From NCBI GenBank assembly GCA_045222555.1, contig JBGUYY010000072.1, forward strand, positions 390,056-454,055: a DNA stretch of 64,000 bases. The letters are read 5' to 3'. The notes below the pieces were generated by a model. It made no database searches and was not told the DNA's origin. It worked only from the letters and a program-made list of their open reading frames with translations. Below, piece by piece: positions 18,201 through 26,394 of the stretch. The DNA is from UBA1756 sp045222555. Its GTDB lineage: Bacteria; Bacteroidota; Bacteroidia; Bacteroidales; WCHB1-69. The translations under genes and the position numbers were made by a program. Position 1 is the stretch's first letter. Each line of letters starts with the position of its first letter.

Positions 18201-21200
18201 GTCCACCCATGCATAGTCGGAGTTGCTGTGTTGGGAGTAGTCTTTCTCGTAGGTGAATTTCAGGGTGTGCGTACCAGCTTCAATCGGCCATGAAGAGAAT
18301 ACCCAGCTACCGTTGCCAGAGCGTCGCTCCATCTGAACCCCATCCAAATAGAAGTAGAAGAAGTCGTAGTTGCTTTCAGAAGAGACTTTGCTATAGTAGC
18401 TTACTTCGCCAGCCATGGGGGCATCGATGGTGAGCTGGAGTTCAGAAGTACTGCTGTTCACGTTGTAGTTACCAGAACGTGCGCAGTAGGTGCCTGCATA
18501 GGCACCGGTGTTCACTACCGTCCACGGATATTGGCCTTCGGAAACCCAGTCGAACTGGCTCATATCGCCGCTCTCCCAAGTCTCGGTGGCGTTTGCATCG
18601 CCCACCACAAGCCAGATGGTATCCACGCGCGACAAAGCAGCGTTGGTGGTGCTGTAGATGTGGTGGAAGAAGGGCACTAAAGTGCCGTTCGGCACATTGT
18701 CGCCAATGGAAATGTTGAAGGTGGAGGTGCATTGTGCCTGTGCGTTAACGGTGCCGATGTTGATGGCTCCGCTGGTGACAGGGGTGAGGTTGTAATAGGT
18801 GGAAAGTTCGGAAACCACATTCATCGCGTTGGCGTGTCCTACATTTTCATCCATGATGGTGAGGGTGACGTTTTCTCCGGGGTTGATGATGTCGTCGTTG
18901 TTGCCGCCTACAATGGAATAGCTGTCGCTGACGTATGCCAGAAGTGCATCCACTAATACGAGGTCGTAAGTGTAAGTGGTGGTTTCGGCCACACCCTGGT
19001 TCAAGTAGCTAACGGTGAAGTCGATGGAGGCGATGTCGCCGTCGCTGATGGCGTTGCTTACGTTAAGGGCGAAGGAGGCCGTCAGGGTGATTTCTGCGCC
19101 ACTGTTCACCGTGCCGACATTTTCAGACATGTCGGTCAGGGTGATCTGGTTGGAGGAGGTGGTGGCGTTGATGACGGTGTTGGTGGCTGCATCGGGGAAG
19201 CGGTTCTCGATGGTGACATCCAGCGTGAGCTGGGCGTTGGCCACTGCTTGTGCGTTGTTGGTGACGGCCACGTTGGTGATGGTGACGCGTGCGCCTTCAC
19301 CGGCCATCACATCGATGGTGGTGAAGGTGGTCTTGTAGTTCTGTGCGGAAGCGGCCAGTTCGTAAGTCTCACCAGCATTCAATGCGGGGAAGGTGAGGGT
19401 GCAGTTGCCGTTGGCATCTGTCAGCGTGGCAGTGATGAGGTTCAAATCATGGGTCAGGGCCACGTAGCTGTACGGTGCGCCGGTGGCCACTGCGATGGTG
19501 GTGGTGCCGTCAATCACCTCGATGGTGTTGGCAACAGGAGCCACGTTGTCCACGCGAATGGTCATGTCGGCAGGCTGGCCGAGCCACGGCATGACGGACG
19601 GGTCGCCCATCAGCTCGTAAATCTCCCAGTAGTATTTTACGTATGTGTCGCTAGCACCATATTTGGACTGAACCGCCATGTTACCAGCATAGTTGATGGA
19701 GCCCTGCGTCACATTCCAGTTGGTGAATGCTTCACCATGGGTGTGGCACATCTTGTCGTAGGCACCGAGGTTGTTGGCATCGTAAGTGGTAAGGTTGCAG
19801 TTGGTACAGTTGGTGCTCAAGTTACCGCTACGAACACCTACTGCCCAATAGTAGTCGTGGTCCCAATAGGTGTAGTCGGTACCACCGATGTAGCCCACAG
19901 CGCCCTTGTTGGTGGCACGCATAATAGCCTCGCCGAAGCATTCGCTTTCTTCGAACTTGTTAGACTGGCAGCAGTTGCCGACCATGAAGCCGTACTTGCC
20001 AGTGTTGCTCAATGAGGAGACGTCGCTGGTCTGGAAGGAGGGGTCGTACCAGCCAGTGGAGCTGCAGTGTGCAGAATAGTTGGCATAGCCGGTTCCGTTT
20101 GAAAGTTTGGTGCGGATGGTGGCGGCATCAGAGCTGGCGTGCGGGTTGTAGTAGGAGTCGGTGGTGGTGAAGAAGGTGGAGGAATAGTTGTCCTCGAAGT
20201 AGTGCATAGCGGGGTTGGCGTGGCTGTAACCATAGTCGCCCGACTGGCTGTTGTCGTTACCGGCAATAAGCACGCAGCGGTCAAGATAGGTCAGGTCGTT
20301 GCCCATGGAGAGCTGCTCGTACTTCATGGTTTTGTCAATCTGCGGGGTGAGTTGCGCCACGCTCTGTGCGGAAAAACGTCCCCAGTAGCAGTCGGGTACG
20401 TTGTCGTTGCCCACTTGGGTGAAGTAGTACAGGTCGGAAACGTGGCTGTTCATGCTCTGTCCGCTGTAGGTCGGAATCTGTGCCTGGTCGCCCACGAGCA
20501 ACACGTAAGTCGGTGCCGGGTTGTCGGCAGTAGCGTTGTTGAACTGGGTGGTGATGTAGTTCTTGATGGCAGTTGTCGTCGTGCCAATCGTGCCAGTATA
20601 AGCAATCTCCACGAGGAAGCCCTTGCGGCGTTTCCAGTTGGCGAAGGCATCTAACTGTCCATTGAACAAATCGTTGGCAATGATGAGCATTTTCACCGGA
20701 CGGGTGGAAAGCGCGTCGCGGATCTGTGCGCTCTCGATGGTGTTGATGAGCTGTGCGGGACGTCCGAACTCGGAACTTCCATATTTGAGCTTCAGATCAC
20801 GGGTGGCGGCCATGTTCACGTCATCGTAGGTCACCGTGATGGTGAGTTCTTCGAAAATCGTTACCTCTTTTGTCACGGGGTTCACCTGTACGGGGCAGAT
20901 GCGGACGTCGGCCATGCAGACGTCACGGGCGATGCCGGCTTTGGCGATGGAGACCAGCGGCATGCCGTAGTAGTCGTTGGCGCTGTAGGTGGCGGCATCT
21001 TTCACAAAAGTGCGCTCGCCCATGTATGACTTGTGGTACAGCGGCTGTGTCGGATAGAAGTCGTGGCTGATGCCTGCCTCTGCTGCCGTTATGGTGCGGA
21101 TACGGCCGGCGGTAGAGGTGACATGCACGTCGCCGCATACCGGGATCTCGATGGTCTTGATGATAACCGGCAGCTCGGGCTTGCCCACGTTGTCAACAGA

Positions 21201-21392
21201 AGCAGCGCAGCCTGCCAGCTCAAGACGGGTGAAAACACCGGCGTCCGTTGAGATTTCGCTGACCTGAAGGTCGCCGCTGGTGACAGTAAAGGTGATGCCG
21301 TTGTCGTTGCTGCTGGTGATGCGGTGCTGTTGCGCCTGCAGGTTGAGCAGTCCGGTCATGAACAAGGCAATCAAAATGACGATTTTTTTCAT
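15297..21392 (-). CDS. Gingipain-like C25 cysteine protease with adhesin-type modules and T9SS sorting domain
   Basis: 2031 residues, no frameshift seen. A signal peptide (1-20) and a propeptide-like region precede the C25 protease core at about 230-620. The catalytic His is H442 in YSAHCSSTGWYDPSF and the Cys is in GNCCQSNKF (474/475). CFGEAIMRATNKGAVGYIGG and YWEIYELMGDPSVMPW match gingipain surroundings closely. About eight Ig-like repeats follow, with GNGDxDINPGE at the start of many. Two adhesin-like modules (about 930-1070 and 1313-1472; WESGDMSQFDWV and DWETGDFTQFEW) are interspersed. The last 85 residues form a T9SS type A sorting domain (ITVYPNPTEG, VYDVYGKMVES, GLYFVRIFSG). It should cross the outer membrane through the T9SS whose SprA is encoded here. 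Arg or Lys specificity cannot be read. Confidence 0.92.
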   Translation of the reverse strand: MKKIVILIALFMTGLLNLQAQQHRITSSNDNGITFTVTSGDLQVSEISTDAGVFTRLELAGCAASVDNVGKPELPVIIKTIEIPVCGDVHVTSTAGRIRTITAAEAGISHDFYPTQPLYHKSYMGERTFVKDAATYSANDYYGMPLVSIAKAGIARDVCMADVRICPVQVNPVTKEVTIFEELTITVTYDDVNMAATRDLKLKYGSSEFGRPAQLINTIESAQIRDALSTRPVKMLIIANDLFNGQLDAFANWKRRKGFLVEIAYTGTIGTTTTAIKNYITTQFNNATADNPAPTYVLLVGDQAQIPTYSGQSMNSHVSDLYYFTQVGNDNVPDCYWGRFSAQSVAQLTPQIDKTMKYEQLSMGNDLTYLDRCVLIAGNDNSQSGDYGYSHANPAMHYFEDNYSSTFFTTTDSYYNPHASSDAATIRTKLSNGTGYANYSAHCSSTGWYDPSFQTSDVSSLSNTGKYGFMVGNCCQSNKFEESECFGEAIMRATNKGAVGYIGGTDYTYWDHDYYWAVGVRSGNLSTNCTNCNLTTYDANNLGAYDKMCHTHGEAFTNWNVTQGSINYAGNMAVQSKYGASDTYVKYYWEIYELMGDPSVMPWLGQPADMTIRVDNVAPVANTIEVIDGTTTIAVATGAPYSYVALTHDLNLITATLTDANGNCTLTFPALNAGETYELAASAQNYKTTFTTIDVMAGEGARVTITNVAVTNNAQAVANAQLTLDVTIENRFPDAATNTVINATTSSNQITLTDMSENVGTVNSGAEITLTASFALNVSNAISDGDIASIDFTVSYLNQGVAETTTYTYDLVLVDALLAYVSDSYSIVGGNNDDIINPGENVTLTIMDENVGHANAMNVVSELSTYYNLTPVTSGAINIGTVNAQAQCTSTFNISIGDNVPNGTLVPFFHHIYSTTNAALSRVDTIWLVVGDANATETWESGDMSQFDWVSEGQYPWTVVNTGAYAGTYCARSGNYNVNSSTSELQLTIDAPMAGEVSYYSKVSSESNYDFFYFYLDGVQMERRSGNGSWVFSSWPIEAGTHTLKFTYEKDYSQHSNSDYAWVDNITFPGGGEIAPEPEVLNDISHNILITTGNGDADINPGENIDLTITTENLSTDPVINVSSVLSTTSPYATITNADENIPYIAPNSTANTIYHISIDPNTPDSTQIVFSHVASDGVNTAPTYMVTLNVYEVARPTLVYVSDSYAISGGNNDNTIDPGETVVLTILDENTGRADAPDVVSQLSTYYTPAAVVNGTINVGTIAAGDQYASDFTINIGSDVPVGTIIPYVHHIFSATDPNADRTDTIYLTVGSSEATEDWETGDFTQFEWTNNSQYPWTIVNDPNEAIGGSYYAKSGNAGRRNTESNLELTIDCTDGEISFFSKVAARANYGFFRFYIDGVQQLEVSNGVQGSGGGWNQTYTDTCTWQYHAYPITAGTHTIKFAYVRNNSGQNTAYGSDCAKLDNITWPTNAGGGIAPMPEGIIITAAGLNSNSNGYEGETSTFDVSIENNSGAAINDVTLTLSTISSALTLTDATETVATIAGGQTLDLASIFAGQIGEIADGTLINCTVTADYMLESVQMQQTYTFSFNAHAGWVDDLSHNVVITVGNGDNEINPGETIEVTITTENPGYTNLSNISSALSTNSTYVTLANATQTITGIPANGTTTTTFTIDIDANTPDNTTITFLHTADAGVHGSDNYSFNITVLEAAIVNLNDVNQTYTITTGNGDEDVNPDETVQFSIYTRNDGRATAHNAVSTLTCDSEYATIGNATQNIGTIAGYAVANTQFSVVIASDAPDGTVLTFTHTMTSDEDTCTMEFSITVVEFAGEVILTETSHSVSIISGNGDNDINPGETIKVTVYSRNDGNMVAENVTSTLMTTSAYAAITDPVINFQTAIPGATLTSQYNVAIDNLTPGQTVIPFTHLITDGTNSDSYEFEIQVIALVGINENGETGFITVYPNPTEGTTHISCTYPGANSLKVYDVYGKMVESQTITEETTKLNLSQCANGLYFVRIFSGENVLGTVKIVKR

Positions 21393-21421
21393 AGGTTAAA
21401 TTTTTTTATTAATAATTGTCT

Positions 21422-22831
21422 CTATTTCAATGGTTTATAATTTTCAATCAGATTTTGGAACATCGGGTCGGCGGCCAAAGCGGGCGAGAGTCCGAGAAAC
21501 ATCTCATGCCCCGGATAGTTGATGAGCAAAGCGGTCTTGAAGTAGTGGTCTGCCTCGGTGAACTGTCCGTTGAGGAAGTGCAGGGCGGCTAAAAAGTAGG
21601 GGAGCGTCAACGTCACTTTCTCGTTGTCAAACTGCTCCTCCAACAGCTCAATTCCCATGTCGCGCAACTCCTTGTTGGCGGTGCAGTACATGGTGAAGAA
21701 TTTGAGGAACTCCTCCTGATCCTCCGCTTGGCTGAGGGTGTATTGGAAAAGCTCTTTCACCTTCATGATCTGGTCTTCCCCTTCATAATAGGGGAGAAGG
21801 TTGAACAGCAGTTCGAAGCTCTGTGAGTTGAGTGAGAGTGATTTGCGGATGAAAATCTCAGCTTCGTCCTCGCGGCCGGTCTCCTTCAGGATGGTGATGA
21901 TGCCCATAATGGCATCGAGGGTGTTGGGTTCGATGCGCAACGCTTCGTGGTACTTTTCCAACGCCTCATCAGGGCGTCCTAACTCCAGCAGCGAGTCGCC
22001 GATGCCAGAAACGGCGTGAAAGTCTTTGTCGTCCAGCTCGTAGGCCTGTTGGTAGTAGCGGATGGCCTCCTCATACTGCTTCATCTCGAAATAGACATTC
22101 CCGATGTTGAAGTAGGCCGTCTCCGCCTCTTCGTCCAGACTGATGACATTCTGGTAGGCATCGATGGCACTTTCATATTCTTTCGCCCAGCTGTAGGCCA
22201 ATCCCAAACCAAACCATGCACACCGGCTCAGCGGATAACGCTCTGTCAGCTGCGAGAAGAAACGGATGGCATCCTGGTGTTTTGTCTCATCCTCAAAGGC
22301 GTACGAAAGAGTGGTGAGCTGTTCTTCGAAGGTCTCATCTTCATCAATGGCAAAGCAAATATGCTCGAGAGCTCGCTGATATTCACCATGTTGCAGATAT
22401 TCTTCGCCTAACATGTAGTTCACTTCCGGATGCTCGGGATCAAGTTTGTACGCCTTTTTCAGCAGCGGCAGCGCATCATTATCGTCACCTGCCACCTTGA
22501 CAAAAAAGGCCTTCTCCACGTAAAACTCTGCTTCCGGCGGAAATTCCATCTCGATGCTGTCCAACTCCTGTCCCGCCGTTTCAAACTCAAACTCCATAAG
22601 GAGCTTCTTCACTTTCAGGATACGGAAGGCGAAGGAACGGGGATAGAGGCGGATGCCCAACTCAAGGGCTTCCGTGGCGTACGCAAGGTCATAGTTGAAG
22701 ATGAGCTCTTCCGCTATCACCTCAAGGTCATCCGAGTCGTAATATCCCACCTCGCCGGCATCCGCCTGCGCTTTGAAATTGGTTACTAACTCGTTGATTT
22801 GTTCGTCGTTATAGTCTAAATCCTCGTCCAT
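21422..22831 (-). CDS. Tetratricopeptide-repeat protein
   Basis: 469 residues, no signal peptide, strongly acidic N-terminus (MDEDLDYNDEQINELV). At least eight TPR-like 34-residue helix pairs are visible, e.g. TAYFNIGNVYFEMKQYEEAI, then FHAVSGIGDSLLELGRPDEA, and PEVNYMLGEEYLQHGEYQRA. It is probably a cytoplasmic protein-protein interaction scaffold. It ends 29 bases before the protease gene start, on the same strand, so the two may share a transcript. A -7 box precedes it. No enzymatic domain is present. Confidence 0.85.
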   Translation of the reverse strand: MDEDLDYNDEQINELVTNFKAQADAGEVGYYDSDDLEVIAEELIFNYDLAYATEALELGIRLYPRSFAFRILKVKKLLMEFEFETAGQELDSIEMEFPPEAEFYVEKAFFVKVAGDDNDALPLLKKAYKLDPEHPEVNYMLGEEYLQHGEYQRALEHICFAIDEDETFEEQLTTLSYAFEDETKHQDAIRFFSQLTERYPLSRCAWFGLGLAYSWAKEYESAIDAYQNVISLDEEAETAYFNIGNVYFEMKQYEEAIRYYQQAYELDDKDFHAVSGIGDSLLELGRPDEALEKYHEALRIEPNTLDAIMGIITILKETGREDEAEIFIRKSLSLNSQSFELLFNLLPYYEGEDQIMKVKELFQYTLSQAEDQEEFLKFFTMYCTANKELRDMGIELLEEQFDNEKVTLTLPYFLAALHFLNGQFTEADHYFKTALLINYPGHEMFLGLSPALAADPMFQNLIENYKPLK

Positions 22832-22853
22832 TTCATGCTTTAAAATAGATGCG

Positions 22854-22861
22854 CAAAGTTA
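22854..22861 (-). promoter_or_regulatory. -7 box before the TPR gene
   Basis: Minus strand TAACTTTG, a TAnnTTTG match 23 bases upstream of the ATG at 22831. No -33 element at the ideal spacing. Confidence 0.5.
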
Positions 22862-22896
22862 TGAAAATTTTTCTGAGAAAATGCCAATTTTTCTAA

Positions 22897-22933
22897 ATAA
22901 AAATCCCGAAAGTAACAAATTTCCTTTCGGGAT
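22897..22933 (-). terminator. Rho-independent terminator after the RprY-like gene
   Basis: ATCCCGAAAG at 22903-22912 pairs perfectly with CTTTCGGGAT at 22924-22933. On the minus strand the stem is followed by a T-run. A second small hairpin (CACAAC/GTTGTG, 22938-22954) lies between it and the stop codon. Confidence 0.8.
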
Positions 22934-22981
22934 GTTCCACAACAGAAAGTTGTGTTATGTAAATTAATAAAAATCAGATAT

Positions 22982-23797
22982 TTACTCCTTTGGAGCAGGG
23001 ATGGGATTGAACTTGGATTTCAGCATGAAACCAGTGCCGTGCACGTTCTTGATTTCGATGTCGGGCTCATAGCCTTCCACATACTTGCTGCGCTTCGATT
23101 TGTCGGTGTTAAGATACTTGGGATCAATGGGTTCGATAGCAAGGTAGGAGCGCAGTTTGGTGAGGAATACATCCATGCTGCGGCCGGAGGCGTAGTCGTC
23201 GTTGCCCCATACTTTGCGCAGGATCTCTTCGCGTTGCACCAAACGGTTCATGTTCTCGCACAGCAGACGCATCAGCTCGGCCTCTTTGCGGGTGAGGGTG
23301 CGCGTTTTCAGCGGGTGCGAAAGCTCCAGATTGGCGTGGTCGAAGGTGAATTTCCCGAAATGATACACCTCGTTGGTGACTTTGTAAACGGGTTTCACCT
23401 TGGCGTGCTGGCGCGTGCGGCGCAGAATGGCCTCGATGCGCAGAATCAGCTCCTCTGTCACGAAAGGCTTGGTGATGTAGTCGTCACAGCCCATCTTGAA
23501 GGCTTTGATGCGGTCTTCTTTGTCGGTGCGAGCCGTCAGGAACACCACGGGAACCTGTTCGTCCACCTTGCGGATTTCTGCCAGCAGCTCGAAACCGCTC
23601 TTGCCCTGCATCACGATGTCGAAGACGCAGATATCGTAACGGTGACGTTCGAAAGATTCAGCCGCCGCATTGCCATCGCTGAAGTCGCTTACGTTGAATT
23701 TCAGGGTTTCTAAATATTCTTTCAATACTTTGCGCAGATTCTGGTTGTCTTCTACCAACATAATTCTGCCCTTGGATTCTCTTGCTGAAACACTCAT
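22982..23797 (-). CDS. rprY: OmpR/RprY-type response regulator
   Basis: 271 residues. The receiver domain (about 10-125) has the acidic pocket LVEDNQNL, the phospho-acceptor Asp in CVFDIVMQGKSGFELL and the Lys of GCDDYITKPF. A winged-helix DNA-binding domain follows (about 150-260; LTRKEAELMRLLCENMNRLV, SGRSMDVFLTKLRSYL, VHGTGFML). The wing region between SYL and VHG is about 20 residues longer than in typical RprY proteins. No histidine kinase gene is adjacent, so it is an orphan in this window. It would regulate envelope or stress genes by analogy with RprY; the symbol is by family resemblance. Confidence 0.88.
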   Translation of the reverse strand: MSVSARESKGRIMLVEDNQNLRKVLKEYLETLKFNVSDFSDGNAAAESFERHRYDICVFDIVMQGKSGFELLAEIRKVDEQVPVVFLTARTDKEDRIKAFKMGCDDYITKPFVTEELILRIEAILRRTRQHAKVKPVYKVTNEVYHFGKFTFDHANLELSHPLKTRTLTRKEAELMRLLCENMNRLVQREEILRKVWGNDDYASGRSMDVFLTKLRSYLAIEPIDPKYLNTDKSKRSKYVEGYEPDIEIKNVHGTGFMLKSKFNPIPAPKE

Positions 23798-23989
23798 GTC
23801 TATTCGCTATTTTGTACTGTTTTTCAGTTGTTTTTGTATTCTTTTGTTAACTTTTTACACTACTTTATAACGCATCATTAACATATTTATTGCAATTTTT
23901 TTGATAAAAAATAATCATTTTTTCTCACTTTTTTTCAAAAATTTGAATATGAGATAATTAGAAAAGAAGAAAAAGAATGGATGGAAGCG

Positions 23990-25225
23990 TTACTCGTAGC
24001 GGAGGGCTGTGATGGGATCCATGTTGGCGGCCTTACGTGCTGGATACCAGCCGAAGAAAACTCCGGTGGCTACGCACACGAGGAACGAGATGCCGATGGC
24101 CCCTTGGCTGATGACCAACGTCCATTTCAACACGGTGGTGATGACGATGGCGAGAATTGAGCCGATGATGATGCCGATGACACCGCCCAACAGACTCAGG
24201 ATGATACTTTCCGACAGGAACTGCAACATCACATCGCGCCGCTTGGCACCGATAGCCATACGCAGACCGATTTCCTTAGTGCGTTCTGTTACAGTAACAT
24301 ACATGATGTTCATAATGCCGATACCGCCCACGATGAGCGAGATGGCCGCGATGGAGGTGAGCAGCAGGGTGAGCACTTGCATCACGTTGCTCATGGCCGA
24401 CAGGATTTCCTCCTGCGTGCGGATCTCAAAGTCATCTTCATATTCGTTGTCGGCGTTGGGCTTGATGTTGTGGTTGCTGCGCAGAATATACGTGATTTCG
24501 GTGGCAGCCATTTCCGACTCTTCCTCGCTGGTGGCCGAGGCGAAGAGCATCTGGAAGTTGTTGCGGTTGTTGTTGCCTGAGAATCGGTTCATGATGGTGG
24601 TATAGGGCGCCAGCACGATGTCGTCCTGATCCTGCCCCATGCCGTTTTGTCCCTTCGATGCCAGCACGCCGATGACTTTCATGGGCACCCGCCCGCAGCG
24701 GATGGTCTGTCCGATGGGGTTCTCTCCGTTGGTGAATAGCTCGTTCACCACGGTCTGTCCGATGACGCACACTTTTGCGTTGGTTTTGGTGTGCTCTTCC
24801 GTAAACATGATGCCCGAAGAGAGGGTGTATTTACGGATTTCCAAATAGTCGGCCGACACGCCCTGCAGACTACCCGAGTGGTTGTTGCCGCCATACACCA
24901 GCTGTGCTCCCGCGCTGACCGATGGGGAGATATACCGAACATACTTGGTGTTCTTTTCCAAAGACTCCAAATCGCGTTTGGTCAGCGACTGTCCGCTGCC
25001 CATATCCACGCCGCCTCTCATGCTGCGTGTCGGCATGATCATGATCATGTTGGAGCCCATGCCGGAGAACTCAGAGCGCACGCCCTCGGTGGAACTTTTT
25101 CCTAAACTCACCATCACAATCACAGAGGCGATACCGATGATGATGCCTAACATGGTGAGGAACGAACGGCCCTTGTTGCGCGAGAGGGCGGTGAGCGATA
25201 TTTTGATGAGGTTGATGATGTCCAT
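23990..25225 (-). CDS. MacB-type ABC transporter permease
   Basis: 411 residues with the MacB topology. An N-terminal helix (KISLTALSRNKGRSFLTMLGIIIGIASVIVMV) is followed by a large periplasmic domain (about 45-280). Three C-terminal helices then contain GGIGIMNIMYVTVTERTKEIGLRMAIGA and an ending FGWYPARKAANMDPITALRYE, both hallmark FtsX-family blocks. The ATPase is a separate polypeptide in this operon, as is common in Bacteroidota. With the MacA-like adaptor and TolC it would form a mechanotransmission pump moving substrate from the periplasm outward. A small lipoprotein gene lies between ATPase and permease. Confidence 0.92.
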   Translation of the reverse strand: MDIINLIKISLTALSRNKGRSFLTMLGIIIGIASVIVMVSLGKSSTEGVRSEFSGMGSNMIMIMPTRSMRGGVDMGSGQSLTKRDLESLEKNTKYVRYISPSVSAGAQLVYGGNNHSGSLQGVSADYLEIRKYTLSSGIMFTEEHTKTNAKVCVIGQTVVNELFTNGENPIGQTIRCGRVPMKVIGVLASKGQNGMGQDQDDIVLAPYTTIMNRFSGNNNRNNFQMLFASATSEEESEMAATEITYILRSNHNIKPNADNEYEDDFEIRTQEEILSAMSNVMQVLTLLLTSIAAISLIVGGIGIMNIMYVTVTERTKEIGLRMAIGAKRRDVMLQFLSESIILSLLGGVIGIIIGSILAIVITTVLKWTLVISQGAIGISFLVCVATGVFFGWYPARKAANMDPITALRYE

Positions 25226-25237
25226 AGATGATGTCGT

Positions 25238-25639
25238 TTATTTTTTCTGGCTGATGCTGATGAAGGCGACGACAGACTCGCCCTCCGTCAGTCCGTTGGT
25301 GATGAGTGTACGTGTGCTGTCGCTGGCGCCACAGGTCACGGGAATACGGGTGAAGGACTGTCCGCGCATCACCCACACGGCAGGGCCGTCGAAGCGGCTG
25401 TTGCAGACGTTATAGTGTTGTTTTTCAAGGAATTGTATGATCAATGTGTCGGGAGAGTATTGGAGGACGTCGTTGCTAACGCAGATGCCGACGTTTCCGT
25501 TGAGGGTGTCCTGCCTCGCCTGTATGGTGCGGATGGAAAAACCGTACCACTGGCCGCTGGGCGCCTCTTCCGGCACCTCATGACGGGTGCAGGAGGCAAC
25601 GGCTGTCAGGACAACAAGAAGCAGGGCTATCTTTTTCAT
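25238..25639 (-). CDS. Small lipoprotein resembling a lone adaptor membrane-proximal domain
   Basis: 133 residues. A lipoprotein signal ends at C17 (lipobox AVASC). Residues 85-128 (GPAVWVMRGQSFTRIPVTCG then ASDSTRTLITNGLTEGESVV) follow the pattern of the C-terminal membrane-proximal domain of HlyD/MacA adaptors. The adaptor in the same operon has the equivalent KTIWVKNGNSYEQRKVTTGL and IITEGLKAGEQVV. No coiled-coil hairpin or lipoyl domain is present. Its ATG overlaps the ATPase stop by four bases and the permease starts 12 bases later. It could be an accessory subunit capping the pump, or a decayed second adaptor; the assignment by pattern is mine. Confidence 0.7.
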   Translation of the reverse strand: MKKIALLLVVLTAVASCTRHEVPEEAPSGQWYGFSIRTIQARQDTLNGNVGICVSNDVLQYSPDTLIIQFLEKQHYNVCNSRFDGPAVWVMRGQSFTRIPVTCGASDSTRTLITNGLTEGESVVAFISISQKK

Positions 25640-26391
25640 ATATCAGTGTGTTTCATGTTCTTTTCGTAGTCGGCAAGCGCTTGTGCTGCTGACTGCTGTT
25701 CGATGGGCGCATCCAGCACGATTTCACCGTCGCGCAGCTTGATGGTGCGGGTGGTGAAGGTGGCGATATCGGGTTCGTGGGTCACGAAGGCGATGGTCTT
25801 GCCCTTGCTGTGCAGCTCCTGGAAGAGGGTCATGATCTCGTAGGAGGTGCGGGTGTCGAGGTTGCCGGTGGCCTCATCGGCGAGGATGATAACGGGGTCG
25901 TTGACGAGGGCGCGGGCGATGGCGACGCGCTGCTGCTGGCCGCCCGACAACTGGTTGGGCATGTGGTCCATTCGGTCGCTCAGCTTCACAGCCTCCAGTG
26001 CGGCAATGGCCCGTTCCTTACGCTCCTTGGCGCTGACGGTGGAGTTGTACATCAGGGGGAGCTGCACATTATCGAGCGCGGTGGTGCGCGCCAGCAGGTT
26101 GTAGTTCTGGAACACAAACCCGATCTTGCGATTGCGCAATGTCGAGAGCTGGTTCTTGTTCAGCGTGTTCACCGAAGTGCCGCTGAGGATGTAGTCGCCG
26201 GATGATGGCGTGTCCAAGCAGCCGAGAATGTTCAGCAGGGTGGATTTGCCGGAACCGCTGGTGCCCATGATGCTCACAAACTCGCCCTCGCGGATGGAGA
26301 AGGTGACGCCGTTGAGCGCGTGCACAATCTCACTACCCACCTTGAAGTCGCGGTGCAGGTCGCGGATATCAATGATGATTTCGTTCTCCAT
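25636..26391 (-). CDS. MacB/LolD-type ABC transporter ATP-binding protein
   Basis: 251 residues. Walker A is GTSGSGKST (43-51), the Q-loop is FVFQNYNLLARTT, the signature LSGGQQQRVAIARAL starts at 148 and Walker B is VIILADEATGNLD (167-179), all intact. The H-loop is AFVTHEP. It powers the separate MacB-type permease encoded two genes downstream. The stop overlaps the start of the lipoprotein gene (ATGA), and the adaptor gene ends three bases before this start, so the unit is tightly coupled in translation. Confidence 0.95.
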   Translation of the reverse strand: MENEIIIDIRDLHRDFKVGSEIVHALNGVTFSIREGEFVSIMGTSGSGKSTLLNILGCLDTPSSGDYILSGTSVNTLNKNQLSTLRNRKIGFVFQNYNLLARTTALDNVQLPLMYNSTVSAKERKERAIAALEAVKLSDRMDHMPNQLSGGQQQRVAIARALVNDPVIILADEATGNLDTRTSYEIMTLFQELHSKGKTIAFVTHEPDIATFTTRTIKLRDGEIVLDAPIEQQSAAQALADYEKNMKHTDI

Positions 26392-26394
26392 AGC

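Noticed and set aside
15297..21392. Frameshift or fusion of separate protease and adhesin genes
   Set aside because: The frame is continuous over 2031 codons with repeats across the junctions and a single sorting domain at the end; a true multidomain protein is the simpler reading.
23798..23989. Regulatory RNA or terminator between the RprY-like gene and the MacB-type permease
   Set aside because: The region is AT-rich with only a weak TTCAAA/TTTGAA repeat; no TAnnTTTG box or convincing stem was found, so nothing is called, though the RprY promoter must lie here.
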